This document shows positions 25,290 to 34,728 of a stretch of 64,000 nt of DNA, piece by piece. The DNA comes from an uncultured Lachnospiraceae bacterium (GTDB taxonomy: Bacteria; Bacillota; Clostridia; Lachnospirales; Lachnospiraceae). The stretch is from positions 13,263 to 77,262 of the forward strand of contig CAJTJY010000021.1 of assembly GCA_910576975.1 (NCBI GenBank), written 5' to 3'. The translations under genes and the position numbers were made by a program. The notes beneath the pieces are model-generated. The model saw only the letters and a program-made list of their open reading frames with translations, searched no databases and had not been told where the DNA came from. Positions within the stretch are counted from its first letter, which is position 1, and each line of letters opens with the position of its first letter.

Positions 25290-25742
25290 ATGGACTGGAT
25301 GCTTGAAGGTCTTTTGCAGGGAACGCAGTTTCAGAAACTCTACAACCGCAAAATCGAGGAACTGCGCAAAACATACAATCTTAGAAAAGTGGATGTTGAT
25401 ATCTTATATTTTCTTTTTAAATCAGGGGAGCATAATACATCAAAGGATATCTGTGATCTTAATTTGTTTAACAAAGGGCATATTTCACAGTCTGTCGGGC
25501 GTATGGTGAGGCAGCAGGTGATTTATATCGTGCAGGATCAGGAAGACCGCAGGTGTATGCATATTATGCTGACTGACCGTGCAGTGGAGATTGTTGAGAA
25601 GATTACTGCGCTTCGCGAGCAAATGTATAATATTATTTTAAAGGGAGTCACAGATGAAGAACGCCATGTGCTTCTTCAAGTATCCCGTAAAGTAAATGCC
25701 AATGTTAAGGACGCCCTGGGAAATCTGGAAATATTATCATAG
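25290..25742 (+). CDS. MarR-family transcriptional regulator
   Basis: A 150-residue winged-helix protein. DVDILYFLFKSGEHNTSKDI and NKGHISQSVGRMVRQQVIY form the helix-turn-helix, DQEDRRCMHIMLTDRAVE the wing, and flanking helices the dimer. I chose ATG 25290, 6 nt after GAGGTGG. The in-frame ATG further upstream (25242) overlaps the promoter. It is 24 bp from the citrate synthase gene and probably controls it (inference). The Cys in the wing is not a known redox-sensor position. Confidence 0.85.
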   Translation: MDWMLEGLLQGTQFQKLYNRKIEELRKTYNLRKVDVDILYFLFKSGEHNTSKDICDLNLFNKGHISQSVGRMVRQQVIYIVQDQEDRRCMHIMLTDRAVEIVEKITALREQMYNIILKGVTDEERHVLLQVSRKVNANVKDALGNLEILS

Positions 25743-25766
25743 ATGAAATCAGACAGGAGGTAATAT

Positions 25767-27110
25767 ATGCGGAATGAAGATGAATTAATGAATTATGCCA
25801 TACGGCAGGAAGCAGTTTGCAGGAAAAATGACGGTATTTCCGATAAATTATTTGAAGAATATGGAGTAAACCGGGGATTGCGTGACATGAATGGAAAGGG
25901 AGTGCTGACAGGTCTTACCACGATTTCCAAGATTGTGTCTTTTGCAGATGTGGACGGGGTGAAGACGCCTTGTGACGGACAGCTCTGGTATCGTGGATAT
26001 AATGTGCAGAACCTTGTAAGGCATATTGGAGATAATGGGTATGGATTTGAGAAAATTGCATATCTGCTGTTGTTTGGAGAGATGCCCAACGCAGATGAAT
26101 TGCAGGAATTCTCCAGGATTATGGCACAGAGCCGGACGCTGCCAACGAATTTTACAAGAGACGTTATCATGAAAGCAGCCACCAAAGATATTATGAATTC
26201 TATGACAAGAAGCATTCTGACGCTGGGGTCTTATGATAATCAGTTAAATTCACCGGAAGTTGTAACCAACAGCCTGCGCCAGTGTATTGAATTGATCAGC
26301 ATTTTCCCGATGCTTGCAGTTTATGCGTATCATGCATATAATCATTACGAAAATGATGACAGCATGTATATTCACCGCCCAGAGGCGGGATTGTCTGCAG
26401 CGGAAAATTTGTTGATGATGCTGCGGCCGGATAAAGGCTACAGCAAGCTTGAGGCCAAAGTGCTGGACGTGGCATTGATTCTTCATATGGAGCATGGAGG
26501 GGGAAACAATTCTACATTTACTACGAGGGTGGTGACTTCTTCTGGGTCAGATACGTATTCTTCGATCGCTGCGGCTATGTCTTCTCTCAAAGGTCCGAAA
26601 CACGGTGGGGCGAATATCAAGGTTATGGAGATGATGGAGAATATTCGGGCGAATATCAAGGATGTTCATGATAAAGAGGAAATTGAAGCATATTTGGAAA
26701 AGATCCTTTCAGGGGAAGCGTTTGACCATAAGGGATTGATTTATGGCATGGGTCATGCGGTGTATTCTTTATCAGATCCAAGAGAACGTGTATTTAAGAG
26801 CTATGTAGAAAAACTTGCCGTGGCAAAGGGTAAGGAAGATGACATGTTCTTGTATAATAGCATTGAGGAGTTGGCGCCCAAGCTGATTGCCGGGGAACGT
26901 AAAATATTTAAGGGAGTGAGCCCTAACGTAGATTTTTACAGTGGGTTTGTATATGAAATGCTGGGCATTCCACGGGAATTATATACGGCGATTTTTGCCA
27001 TAGCCCGAATTGTAGGCTGGAGCGCGCATCGCATGGAAGAGCTGATTGGCATGAATAAGATTATCCGTCCGGCTTATATGAGTGTAATGGAAGAAAAAGA
27101 AATGCCTTGA
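25767..27110 (+). CDS. gltA: Citrate synthase
   Basis: A 447-residue enzyme that condenses acetyl-CoA and oxaloacetate. It shows LWYRGYNVQNLV near the N-terminus, the catalytic His regions LHMEHGGGNNSTF and GPKHGGANIKVM, GMGHAVYSLSDPR, and Asp in PNVDFYSGFVYEMLG. It is the monofunctional type with an N-terminal extension common in Clostridia. AGGAGG precedes the ATG by 6 nt. In anaerobes with an incomplete cycle it feeds glutamate synthesis. No aconitase or isocitrate dehydrogenase gene is beside it. Confidence 0.92.
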   Translation: MRNEDELMNYAIRQEAVCRKNDGISDKLFEEYGVNRGLRDMNGKGVLTGLTTISKIVSFADVDGVKTPCDGQLWYRGYNVQNLVRHIGDNGYGFEKIAYLLLFGEMPNADELQEFSRIMAQSRTLPTNFTRDVIMKAATKDIMNSMTRSILTLGSYDNQLNSPEVVTNSLRQCIELISIFPMLAVYAYHAYNHYENDDSMYIHRPEAGLSAAENLLMMLRPDKGYSKLEAKVLDVALILHMEHGGGNNSTFTTRVVTSSGSDTYSSIAAAMSSLKGPKHGGANIKVMEMMENIRANIKDVHDKEEIEAYLEKILSGEAFDHKGLIYGMGHAVYSLSDPRERVFKSYVEKLAVAKGKEDDMFLYNSIEELAPKLIAGERKIFKGVSPNVDFYSGFVYEMLGIPRELYTAIFAIARIVGWSAHRMEELIGMNKIIRPAYMSVMEEKEMP

Positions 27111-27154
27111 TAAGTTTGGAACTATAAAGGGAGTTTTATAGGAAATAAGCGAAA

Positions 27155-27193
27155 ATGACCGCAATCCCAGTAATATGCTGGAGTGCGGTCATT
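27155..27193 (+). terminator. Hairpin after citrate synthase
   Basis: AATGACCGCA (27155-27164) and TGCGGTCATT (27184-27193) pair perfectly, with an inner CCAG/CTGG extension. The stem is strong but has no T-run after it, so it is a probable terminator or RNA end stabiliser. Confidence 0.5.
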
Positions 27194-27209
27194 CTTAAAA
27201 TTACCGAAA

Positions 27210-27294
27210 GGTATGCCTTATGGGCCCCACGTTATGGCGATGAGGCCGGTTTCGCAAGGCATACCCTCTGTTGGGCATCGCTTCATGGCGATGC
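27210..27294 (+). promoter_or_regulatory. Paired hairpins in the leader of the SDR gene
   Basis: GGTATGCCTT (27210-27219) and AAGGCATACC (27256-27265) form a perfect 10-bp stem. GCATCGC (27275-27281) and GCGATGC (27288-27294) form a 7-bp stem next to it. The two segments also share imperfect direct repeats (ATGGCGATG..GG.....TTGCAAG-like). They lie between the citrate synthase hairpin and the SDR start. A regulatory RNA or a small repeat insertion would both fit. Confidence 0.4.
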
Positions 27295-27338
27295 GGCTGC
27301 TTTGCAAGACATGATTTCCAGGAAAGGAGCACCTATTT

Positions 27339-28073
27339 ATGAAACCAGAAATTGCTTTTATCAGCGGAGCCTCCCGGGGAGTGGGGCGCGCCATCGCTGT
27401 AGAATTTGCCCGGGCGGGCATCTCGCTTGCTGTCAATTGTAGGCAGTCTGTCGAGGAACTAGAGCGGCTTGCACAAGAAATCCGCAGTAAGTTTCATGTT
27501 CCCTGCGTAACACTGGCAGGAGATGTGGGAGATGAAGATTTTGTAAAAAAGGCGTTTGACACTGTGCGGCGGGAATTGGGCGTTGTCACGATCCTTGTAA
27601 ACAATGCCGGGGTCTCTCATGTCGGCTTATTGTCGGATATGAGCCTGACAGAATGGAACCAGGTGATTCAAACCAATCTGACTTCGCTGTTTTGTTGTTG
27701 CAAATATGCCGTTCCCCCGATGGTCCGCAACCAGCATGGAAAGATTATCAATATCTCTTCGGTATGGGGCAGCAGTGGCGCCTCCTGCGAGGTGGCTTAT
27801 TCTGCATCCAAGGGAGGCGTCAATGCGTTCACCCGGGCGCTTGCCAAAGAGCTTGCCCCCAGCCGTATTATGGTGAATGCTATTGCCTGCGGCGTGATTG
27901 ACACTCAAATGAACCAGTGTTTTTCCGAAGACGAACGACGGCAGCTTGCAGAAGAGATTCCTGCTGGGCGTTTTGGAATGCCTGAGGAAGCGGCAGCCCT
28001 TGCCCTATCGCTAGTCAATGCACCCTCTTATCTGACTGGCCAGGTGATCACGCTCGACGGTGGATGGCAGTGA
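27339..28073 (+). CDS. Short-chain dehydrogenase/reductase (FabG-like)
   Basis: A 244-residue Rossmann protein. The cofactor loop is SGASRGVGRAIA (residues 9-20), followed by NNAGVSH, a catalytic Ser in NISSVWGSSG, YSASKGGV with the Tyr/Lys pair, and a C-terminal GQVITLDGGW. It would reduce or oxidise a carbonyl/alcohol with NAD(P)H. It is not beside fatty-acid genes, so a 3-oxoacyl-ACP substrate is not implied. AAAGGAG precedes the ATG. Confidence 0.85.
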   Translation: MKPEIAFISGASRGVGRAIAVEFARAGISLAVNCRQSVEELERLAQEIRSKFHVPCVTLAGDVGDEDFVKKAFDTVRRELGVVTILVNNAGVSHVGLLSDMSLTEWNQVIQTNLTSLFCCCKYAVPPMVRNQHGKIINISSVWGSSGASCEVAYSASKGGVNAFTRALAKELAPSRIMVNAIACGVIDTQMNQCFSEDERRQLAEEIPAGRFGMPEEAAALALSLVNAPSYLTGQVITLDGGWQ

Positions 28074-28197
28074 GATTCATGTTTGTGAATTATATCTGAA
28101 TTGTGAGTGAGATTTGCCCATTTCTATAATTTTCTTAGTTTTTTTGCGTAGAATATGAATAGTATCTTTACAATTTTCAACAAAAGAGGACTATTTT

Positions 28198-28556
28198 ATG
28201 AAATTTTCTACCCGACTGGAAAATCTTTTGGATGAGCGCAATCTAAGCCAGAAATCTTTTGCCACGGAGCTGAATATCGCCCCTCTACGTTAAATGGATA
28301 TCTGCGCAGAGGACGGGAGCCGGATTATGAAACCCTGATCAGCATTGCAAAATATTTTAAAGTATCGATTGATTATTTGCTGGGTGTTACTAATATCAGA
28401 AATCCTTATCTAGCCAATGGATGTTATGATGATAAAGAGGAAGATTTGTTGGAGACGTATCGCTCGCTTGGTCCCCATGAGCAAATCTATCTGTTGAAAC
28501 AAGCTCATATTTATCATGGTCAAAATTTAGATTATTTCACCCCTAAAAAGAAATAG
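28198..28556 (+). pseudogene. XRE-family regulator, frameshifted
   Basis: The reading MKFSTRLENLLDERNLSQKS, FATELNIAP is followed by a stop. The +1 frame continues TLNGYLRRGREPDYETLISI to YFTPKKK. Compared with the intact paralogue at 28662 (LNLAPTTLNGYLNGHREPDF), one base is missing near 28293-28297. The former product of about 119 residues was an HTH regulator with a C-terminal helix. It is either a recent loss or a sequencing error. Confidence 0.7.
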
Positions 28557-28661
28557 TATATCCAAAGCGCATTCCTTTATGCTCAATATGAGTATTTTTA
28601 CTGATATTGGACATAATTCGATTAAAATAAAAGATATTATTTTATGAATGGAGGCGTCTTT

Positions 28662-29012
28662 ATGAATTTGCATACCCGTTTGAAAGAACTTGTGGAGGAA
28701 TTAAATATTACGCAGCGCCAATTATCTGCAGAACTGAACCTTGCGCCTACCACGTTAAATGGTTATCTGAACGGACACCGTGAGCCAGACTTTTGCACAC
28801 TCATTCGGATTGCAAATTATTTTGACGTATCTGCAGATTACCTGCTTGGTCTTAGTGGCAACAAGAAGCCGGCTCCTTCCAGCCTCAGCCCGTCAGAAGG
28901 AGCCCTGATATATATCTATCGTTCCCTGGAGCCAGATTGGCAGAAATTGCTGATGGAACAGGCAAAGTTATATTTAAGTCATTTCGAAAGCCAATCCAGG
29001 GAACACAAATAG
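28662..29012 (+). CDS. XRE-family helix-turn-helix regulator
   Basis: A 116-residue protein with an N-terminal lambda-repressor-like HTH (KELVEELNITQRQLSAELNL, TTLNGYLNGHREPDFCTL) and an alpha-helical C-terminus (LIYIYRSLEPDWQKLLMEQ) that may bind a ligand or partner. GGAGG (28650-28654) lies 7 nt upstream of this ATG, favouring it over the ATG at 28644. It is a tandem duplicate of the frameshifted gene upstream. Its target genes are not evident. Confidence 0.8.
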   Translation: MNLHTRLKELVEELNITQRQLSAELNLAPTTLNGYLNGHREPDFCTLIRIANYFDVSADYLLGLSGNKKPAPSSLSPSEGALIYIYRSLEPDWQKLLMEQAKLYLSHFESQSREHK

Positions 29013-29075
29013 AGATCCAAATGTTTGAAAGTGGTTTTCTGCAAATCAAAAAGCAGCTTTTCTCTCTCTTTCAAA

Positions 29076-29579
29076 TTAAAATCCCCGGATGGCGTCTGTC
29101 TCATCATCGGAGGTGTTTTCAATTTTGCGGATTACTACAAAGTAGCTGTAATTGTCATTGACTTTCACTGGGATCCGTTCCCCTGCCTTGCGGCCTAAGA
29201 TCGCTTTTCCAATAGGAGACTCCGTGCTGATTAAGTTCTTGATGGAATTCCCCCGGATAGAAGTTACCAGGCGGAATACCTGCTCTTCGTCATCTTCCTC
29301 AAAATAAATGGTGACGGTATTGTTTATTCCTACTTCGTCCTCCTTGGAGGTATCGGATACGATTTGTGCCGTTTTCAGCATCCGTTCAAGATAACGGATG
29401 CGGCTCTCGTTCTTGTTCTTGTCTTTCTTTGCGGCATGATACTCAAAGTTTTCACTCAAATCTCCATGGGCTCTTGCCTCCTTTACCGCTTCGATGGCTT
29501 CCTTGCGAACTACGAGCTTTCGGTATTCAATTTCTTGCTCTATTTTTTTTACATCACTTTTTGTTAGTTGTTCTCTCAA
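29076..29579 (-). CDS. greA: Transcription elongation factor GreA family
   Basis: A 167-residue protein. The N-terminal coiled coil has EARAHGDLSENFEYHAAKKD, whose acidic tip residues promote RNA cleavage in backtracked RNA polymerase. The C-terminal domain has SPIGKAILGRKAGERIPVKV. I chose a TTG start (complement of 29577-29579) because GAGAGGA lies 8 nt upstream and the family N-terminus (QLTKSDVKKIE) begins there. A longer frame reaching back to 29663 adds an atypical stretch. Confidence 0.85.
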   Translation of the reverse strand: MREQLTKSDVKKIEQEIEYRKLVVRKEAIEAVKEARAHGDLSENFEYHAAKKDKNKNESRIRYLERMLKTAQIVSDTSKEDEVGINNTVTIYFEEDDEEQVFRLVTSIRGNSIKNLISTESPIGKAILGRKAGERIPVKVNDNYSYFVVIRKIENTSDDETDAIRGF

Positions 29580-29711
29580 TTCTTTGTCCTCTCTTTCTTG
29601 TCTGTGTGCGCCCGTATTCTTTAGATGACTGTTTTGGCATCTGGCATCCATGGGGATTCGCATTAATTGAGCTTTATAGAAACATTCTGGCAGGACTGGC
29701 GTGCCTGCACG

Positions 29712-31076
29712 CTAGCACAGGGGAAACTCCAATGTTACCACAAACTGTTCTTGATCTTGGAATAGAAAAAAACTTCCTCCCTGGAGTTCCGTGATCCTGC
29801 GAACGCTCCGAAGACCGATCCCGTTGCTTTCCACCACATTTTTCTGCGTTCCTTTTTGATTCCCAAATACAAAACGGACCGTTCCTTTATCCACGGCTAC
29901 GCTCCATGTCACGGATGAGCCTCTATTGGCATATTTTAAGATATTGGTAAATAAATTACTGAAAATGCGTTGGAACAACACGGCGTTTCCGCAAATTATT
30001 CCTTCTTCTGCCTTAATATCCAATTGTACCGAAAATCCCTTAAGCTCAAGAAATTCACGATTTTGTTCCAATTCCTCTAATAATTCTCCCAAATGGATCT
30101 CTGTAAGCTTTGTCTCTTCTTCTTGGCCATAAACCAGGGCGTACTCAAACATTTTATCGGAGAGAATACGGATTTCCTCCACTTTGCCGATGCAGCGGGC
30201 AAGATAATCTTTCTGCTTTTCCTGGGAGCACTTGGTTTGCCCCATAATCTCTAAATAACCATATAAGGTTGTCAGAGGAGTGCGCAGATCGTGAGATATG
30301 GAGCGGATCAATTCCTGGTTCGCTTTTTTCCCTTCTAGCTCTTTTCGAATATTCTCGTCAAATGCAAGCCGCATCTGATCGAGGTTTTCCGCAAGAATTC
30401 TCAGTTCATCCCTGCCCTTGACGGTAATCGGATGTTCCAGATCTCCCTCCGCCATGGCAAGAACTTCATCTTTCATGCGGATTGCATAACGCATCCTGTT
30501 TCCAATATAAATCGGCACCGGCAGAAGCATCAGCATGCTGATAAATAAAACTGTGAAAAAATAGGGGACGGTCATTTTTGCCAAATGCATCGAATATACA
30601 AATACCTGCTCAGTGGTGTCTTTGAATTCAATGTATTCCATGATATCAGGACCATAATAGCCGCCATCATACCAAAAGCTGGAAAAGCCAAGGTCTCCAA
30701 AATAATCAGGCAAAAATATGTAAAATTGAAATCCTCCGTTATCCCCGTCGTAAAATGAAAAATAAGTGTATCCGTCGTCGTACTTGTCCAGTTCCAAAAG
30801 CTCTATCAGTTCTTGTCTGTCGACCTCGTAAAAGCAAATATCCTTGGCTTTTTCTTGTATCTCCTCCATAATTTTCTCCGGCTGAAAAGAAAACATCATG
30901 CCCCGTTTGACTAATTGCAGATAGAACCATTGCTCCCATTGCATCAAAAATTGGAAACAGAGAATGCTCATCATGGCGCATAATACCGACAGCAGCAGGA
31001 CCCGCACAGGGAGCTTGGTAAACAAGCTTGGCAGATCTCTGTTGTGATGTTTCTGAAACAAAGTTCTCCTATTCAC
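29712..31076 (-). CDS. Sensor histidine kinase (VanS-like)
   Basis: About 454 residues from a GTG at 31076, which overlaps the response-regulator stop; an ATG at 31100 is possible. There are two membrane helices (VRVLLLSVLCAMMSILCFQF and a helix near 160-180), with a sensor loop unusually rich in Tyr, Phe and Gly (DGGYYGPDIMEYIEF). HAMP, HisKA (SISHDLRTPLTTLYGYLEI) and HATPase (NLFTNILKYANRG; GIGLRSVRRI) follow. It pairs with the regulator at 31069 and is transcribed away from the YfhO operon. Confidence 0.9.
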   Translation of the reverse strand: MNRRTLFQKHHNRDLPSLFTKLPVRVLLLSVLCAMMSILCFQFLMQWEQWFYLQLVKRGMMFSFQPEKIMEEIQEKAKDICFYEVDRQELIELLELDKYDDGYTYFSFYDGDNGGFQFYIFLPDYFGDLGFSSFWYDGGYYGPDIMEYIEFKDTTEQVFVYSMHLAKMTVPYFFTVLFISMLMLLPVPIYIGNRMRYAIRMKDEVLAMAEGDLEHPITVKGRDELRILAENLDQMRLAFDENIRKELEGKKANQELIRSISHDLRTPLTTLYGYLEIMGQTKCSQEKQKDYLARCIGKVEEIRILSDKMFEYALVYGQEEETKLTEIHLGELLEELEQNREFLELKGFSVQLDIKAEEGIICGNAVLFQRIFSNLFTNILKYANRGSSVTWSVAVDKGTVRFVFGNQKGTQKNVVESNGIGLRSVRRITELQGGSFFLFQDQEQFVVTLEFPLC

Positions 31077-31800
31077 AGCGATACCCCTTTCCCCAGACAT
31101 TTTTTATTAGCTTTGGATTTTTTGGATCTTTCTCAATTTTTCTGCGCAGATTGCGGATATGGACCATCACTGTGTTGGCGGCGCCATAATAATATGGTTC
31201 TTGCCAGACGCTTTCATACAAGTGCTGCGCAGAAAAGATTTGTCCCTGGTTCTTTCCAAGCAGGCAAAGGATGGCGAATTCTAAATCCGTCAAATCCAAT
31301 TCTTTTCCATTTTGCAGCACACGTTGCTGTTTTTCTTGGATTTCGATTCCTGAAAATGCAATTACTGGTTCTTCTTTTGGCTCCGCCTGCGTTTCTTGTT
31401 GCTGATATTCTTTTCCCTGATAAACTTGGTATCTGCGCATTAGAGCTTTGACCCTGCTTAACAGTTCTTGATAGGAAAAAGGCTTGGGAAGGTAGTCGTC
31501 CCCACCGCTGGAAAATCCCAGCGTCTTATCTTCCACTTGAGAACGTGCGCTGAGGAACAGCACAGGAGCGTTGCTGATCTTGCGTATCTCGACGCAAGTC
31601 TGGTAACCGCCTAAGTTTGGCATCATCACATCTAAAATAATTAAGTCGAAACTGCTCTGGGAGAGTTTCTCCAAAGCCTGAAGCCCGTCTGCAGCCTCTT
31701 CCATCTGATACCCTTCTCCGGACAGCAGAATATTCACGACTTCACGGATTTCAGGATTGTCATCCACCATAAGGATTCGGGACATTTTTCTTTGATTCAT
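31069..31800 (-). CDS. OmpR-family response regulator
   Basis: A 243-residue regulator. The receiver has MVDDNPEIREVVN, phospho-Asp in LIILDVMMPNLGGYQ and Lys in DDYLPKPFSYQE. A linker of about 30 residues with many Gln/Glu (KEYQQQETQAEPKEEP) precedes the winged helix (LTDLEFAILCLLGKNQGQIF, VMVHIRNLRRKIEKD, VWGKGYRCE). A spaced repeat of TTAAGA/TTTAAGATTTTC in the divergent region (31850-31900) could be its binding site. The divergent YfhO-GtrA-GT2 genes are plausible targets (inference). Confidence 0.9.
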   Translation of the reverse strand: MNQRKMSRILMVDDNPEIREVVNILLSGEGYQMEEAADGLQALEKLSQSSFDLIILDVMMPNLGGYQTCVEIRKISNAPVLFLSARSQVEDKTLGFSSGGDDYLPKPFSYQELLSRVKALMRRYQVYQGKEYQQQETQAEPKEEPVIAFSGIEIQEKQQRVLQNGKELDLTDLEFAILCLLGKNQGQIFSAQHLYESVWQEPYYYGAANTVMVHIRNLRRKIEKDPKNPKLIKNVWGKGYRCE

Positions 31801-32040
31801 ATTCTCATCCTCCTATATGGATTGTACCACACCTTTTAGCATTTAAAGAAAATCTTAAGAATTCTTCAGATTTTCTTTGACGGTTTTTTAAGATTTTCCC
31901 ATTATACTCGTTGTTGTAGTCAAAGACACGATCAATTCGTTTTTTTATTAGGGTGATGGCTGGGGCGAATTTCTAACGCTGGCAAATTTATCTTAATCTT
32001 ATATAGATATAGAATTGAATGAGAAAGAAGGGCTTTTGAC

Positions 32041-34671
32041 ATGAAACACGATTCAATTTTAAAAACTGGTGATCGAACGGTAAGGGCATATTTCGAAAAT
32101 CTGGGTTATCCTCTGCTTTTGCTTGTTGTTGTATTTACCTGCATCGGTATCATCCTGCCTAAGCAAGCATTGTTTGGCTCTGAGGGCGACTGGTTTTGCC
32201 AACATGCAGCCGTAGCAGAACAATACCGACAGTCATTTTATGATACTCGAAATTTGTTTCCTGACTGGCTTCCTCTAGGAGGCGGCAGCAACAGCTACGA
32301 TTTTTCCTATTATGGATTTCTGCGCCCCGATGTGCTGATCTCTTACCTGCTGCCCAGTGTTCCTATGACATTGATTATTTCCTGGTATGCCATTTTAGAA
32401 TTGGCGGCAGGAACCGTGTTGTGTTATTTCTGGATCAAGCGTCATGTGTCGCTTTCATTTTTCGCATTTTTAGGAGCGTTGCTTTATTCTTGTGCTGCCT
32501 GCTTCTCCCATGCGCACAACCAGATAATGTTTGTAAATTATATGCCGTTTTTGATCCTTGCGCTTTGGGGAGTGGAATCTCTGATAAAGACAAGAAGTAT
32601 CTGGCTTTTGACGATAGCTCTGTTCCTGGTATGCATTCACAGCTATTATTTTGCCCCTGCGGTTCTGATTGTCTGCAGCGTATATTTTCTGAATCTGCTG
32701 TTAGAACAGACAAAAGGAGTTGCCGCCCGCTGCCATCATATTTGCAGATTTGCCATGTCGTCGGGGCTGGCGCTTGGCATGGCGGCAATCTTATTACTTC
32801 CTACGGGTATAGATTTGTTGTCTACTTCCAAGGACGCTGGAACGCCTGCGACACTGCAGAAAATATTTTCATTATCTCCTGGTTTTGACGGTCTTTTGTA
32901 CCATCCTTACAGCTGCGGGCTTACGGTTCTTAGCCTCTATACGCTGTTGCAAAGCATCCGGCGCAAAAGCACAAGGGTGTTAGGCGTCTTCCTTATTCTG
33001 TGCCTGACGATCAATACGTTTCCTTATTTGCTCAGCGGGCTCTTATATGTGCGCTACAAGGTATTGATTCCTCTGGTTCCGCAGTTGCTTTTGCTCTGCG
33101 CCAAGACATTGGAGGCATTGTTTTTAGAGAGGGAAAAACACAGCTTTCTATTGGGCGCCGCCTGCCTGGCGCCGGCTGCATTTTCCAAGTATTCGACGGG
33201 AATCCTGGCAGATTGCCTTTGGATGTTTGTTTCTTTCCTGGTAATCTTTCTTGGAAAGAAATTCATGCTTCGCAAAGCTTGCAGTCAGCCGTTGCAGGAA
33301 CCCCTTTGCATGGTGCGAAAGGCGTTGCCGCTCTGTCTGCTTTTGTGCGTGCCCGCCGTCTGCCTTTCGATCTGCATAGGACAGAAAGGGCAATATCTTT
33401 CCGCCTCAGACGACAGGCAGGAACTTTTGGGGCAACAGGATTTGTCTGGGATTGCTATCAACCAGGGCTACCGTTTTGAATCTCTGATAGAACCTTATGT
33501 CAATGTTAATACTCAGCCGCTGTCAGGGATTGGGCGTACTTCCATGTACTCCTCCGTCACCGACAGTAATTATGCCGGATTTTATTATGACACCATGGGA
33601 AATCCGATCCGCATCCGCAACCGGGTAGCGCTGATGACTGATGCCAACCCCTTTTTTTCCTATTTCATGGGCATCCGCTACATATTGGCAAAACCAGATG
33701 CGCTTCCTCTGGGGTATAAGCCTTTGAGAGAAATGGAAGATTCCAGCGTGCTTGCAGAAAATTCACAAGTGCTTCCAATTGCTTACACCAGCGCTTCCGT
33801 GATGAGTGAAGAGGAATTTGAAAAGCTCTCGTTTCCCTATACGCTGGAAGCCCTTGCCCGGTATACGATTGTGCCAAATCTTCAGCAAAGCGGCGCTCCC
33901 ACGGCAGAGGAGTTTTTAAGAAGCTCTAGGATCACTCCAGTTTCTGAGCAGGAGCTTCAACTGGAACCAACTGTAAATGAAAGAATTGACACGCAAAAAA
34001 AGGTGGAGCTGAGCATTCCTATTCCTAAGACAATCAGAACCCGGATATTGATTTTGTCGGCAGACGTCGCTTCACCCCATAAAAAGGAAGTGACTGTAGA
34101 CATTAACCAAAGCCGTAATAAGCTTTCTGGGAAAAGCGCGCCTTATCCCAACCACAACGACACCTTTACTTGGATCATATCCTCGAACGAGATCCTCGAT
34201 GAGTTAACGGTCACCCTCTCGCCAGGAGATTACAGTCTGACCAACTGGCAGATTTGGAGCATGGAAACAGAGGATTGGGGCAACCATTCAGCGGCGCCCT
34301 TGAAACAAAAAGACGGCATAAAATCTTCTCAAAGAACGGGTTTTGATCGTTTCCCGGATATATGCGGCTCGCTGCTTGTTCAAGGGGAGGCAGAGCTGGA
34401 CCAATCCGGCTTCCTGGTCACCAGTCTGCCTTACCGCCAGGGGTATAAAGCTTATGTCGATGGAACAGAGACGCAGGTCTTACCCATAAATGAGACGTTT
34501 GTGGGATTCCCGCTGCCTGCGGGGACTTATGAGATAGCCATTTCTTACAGTCCCCCAGGAAAGATTATTTCCATATGGGTCAGCTTGACGTCCCTGCTGT
34601 TGTTCCTCCTTTGGGAATTGCTTCACTACGTAATGATGCGAAAGAGCAGACGCTGCCGGATTGATTCCTGA
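32041..34671 (+). CDS. YfhO-family membrane protein (polymer glycosyltransferase)
   Basis: An 876-residue polytopic protein with many membrane helices in residues 20-440 and a large extracytoplasmic C-terminal part ending in one more helix (IISIWVSLTSLLLFLLWELL). The GDWFCQH...LFPDWLPLGGGSNSY block after the first helix and the YVDGTETQ...VGFPLPAGTYEIAISY tail are YfhO hallmarks. In Bacillus YfhO works with CsbB and GtcA to attach GlcNAc to lipoteichoic acid outside the cell. The same three partners follow here. The target polymer in this organism is unknown. Confidence 0.85.
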   Translation: MKHDSILKTGDRTVRAYFENLGYPLLLLVVVFTCIGIILPKQALFGSEGDWFCQHAAVAEQYRQSFYDTRNLFPDWLPLGGGSNSYDFSYYGFLRPDVLISYLLPSVPMTLIISWYAILELAAGTVLCYFWIKRHVSLSFFAFLGALLYSCAACFSHAHNQIMFVNYMPFLILALWGVESLIKTRSIWLLTIALFLVCIHSYYFAPAVLIVCSVYFLNLLLEQTKGVAARCHHICRFAMSSGLALGMAAILLLPTGIDLLSTSKDAGTPATLQKIFSLSPGFDGLLYHPYSCGLTVLSLYTLLQSIRRKSTRVLGVFLILCLTINTFPYLLSGLLYVRYKVLIPLVPQLLLLCAKTLEALFLEREKHSFLLGAACLAPAAFSKYSTGILADCLWMFVSFLVIFLGKKFMLRKACSQPLQEPLCMVRKALPLCLLLCVPAVCLSICIGQKGQYLSASDDRQELLGQQDLSGIAINQGYRFESLIEPYVNVNTQPLSGIGRTSMYSSVTDSNYAGFYYDTMGNPIRIRNRVALMTDANPFFSYFMGIRYILAKPDALPLGYKPLREMEDSSVLAENSQVLPIAYTSASVMSEEEFEKLSFPYTLEALARYTIVPNLQQSGAPTAEEFLRSSRITPVSEQELQLEPTVNERIDTQKKVELSIPIPKTIRTRILILSADVASPHKKEVTVDINQSRNKLSGKSAPYPNHNDTFTWIISSNEILDELTVTLSPGDYSLTNWQIWSMETEDWGNHSAAPLKQKDGIKSSQRTGFDRFPDICGSLLVQGEAELDQSGFLVTSLPYRQGYKAYVDGTETQVLPINETFVGFPLPAGTYEIAISYSPPGKIISIWVSLTSLLLFLLWELLHYVMMRKSRRCRIDS

Positions 34672-34728
34672 AAAAAATAACAGATCAAAAGTAACAATAC
34701 AAAATGATAGAGAAAAGAGGTAATGAAA

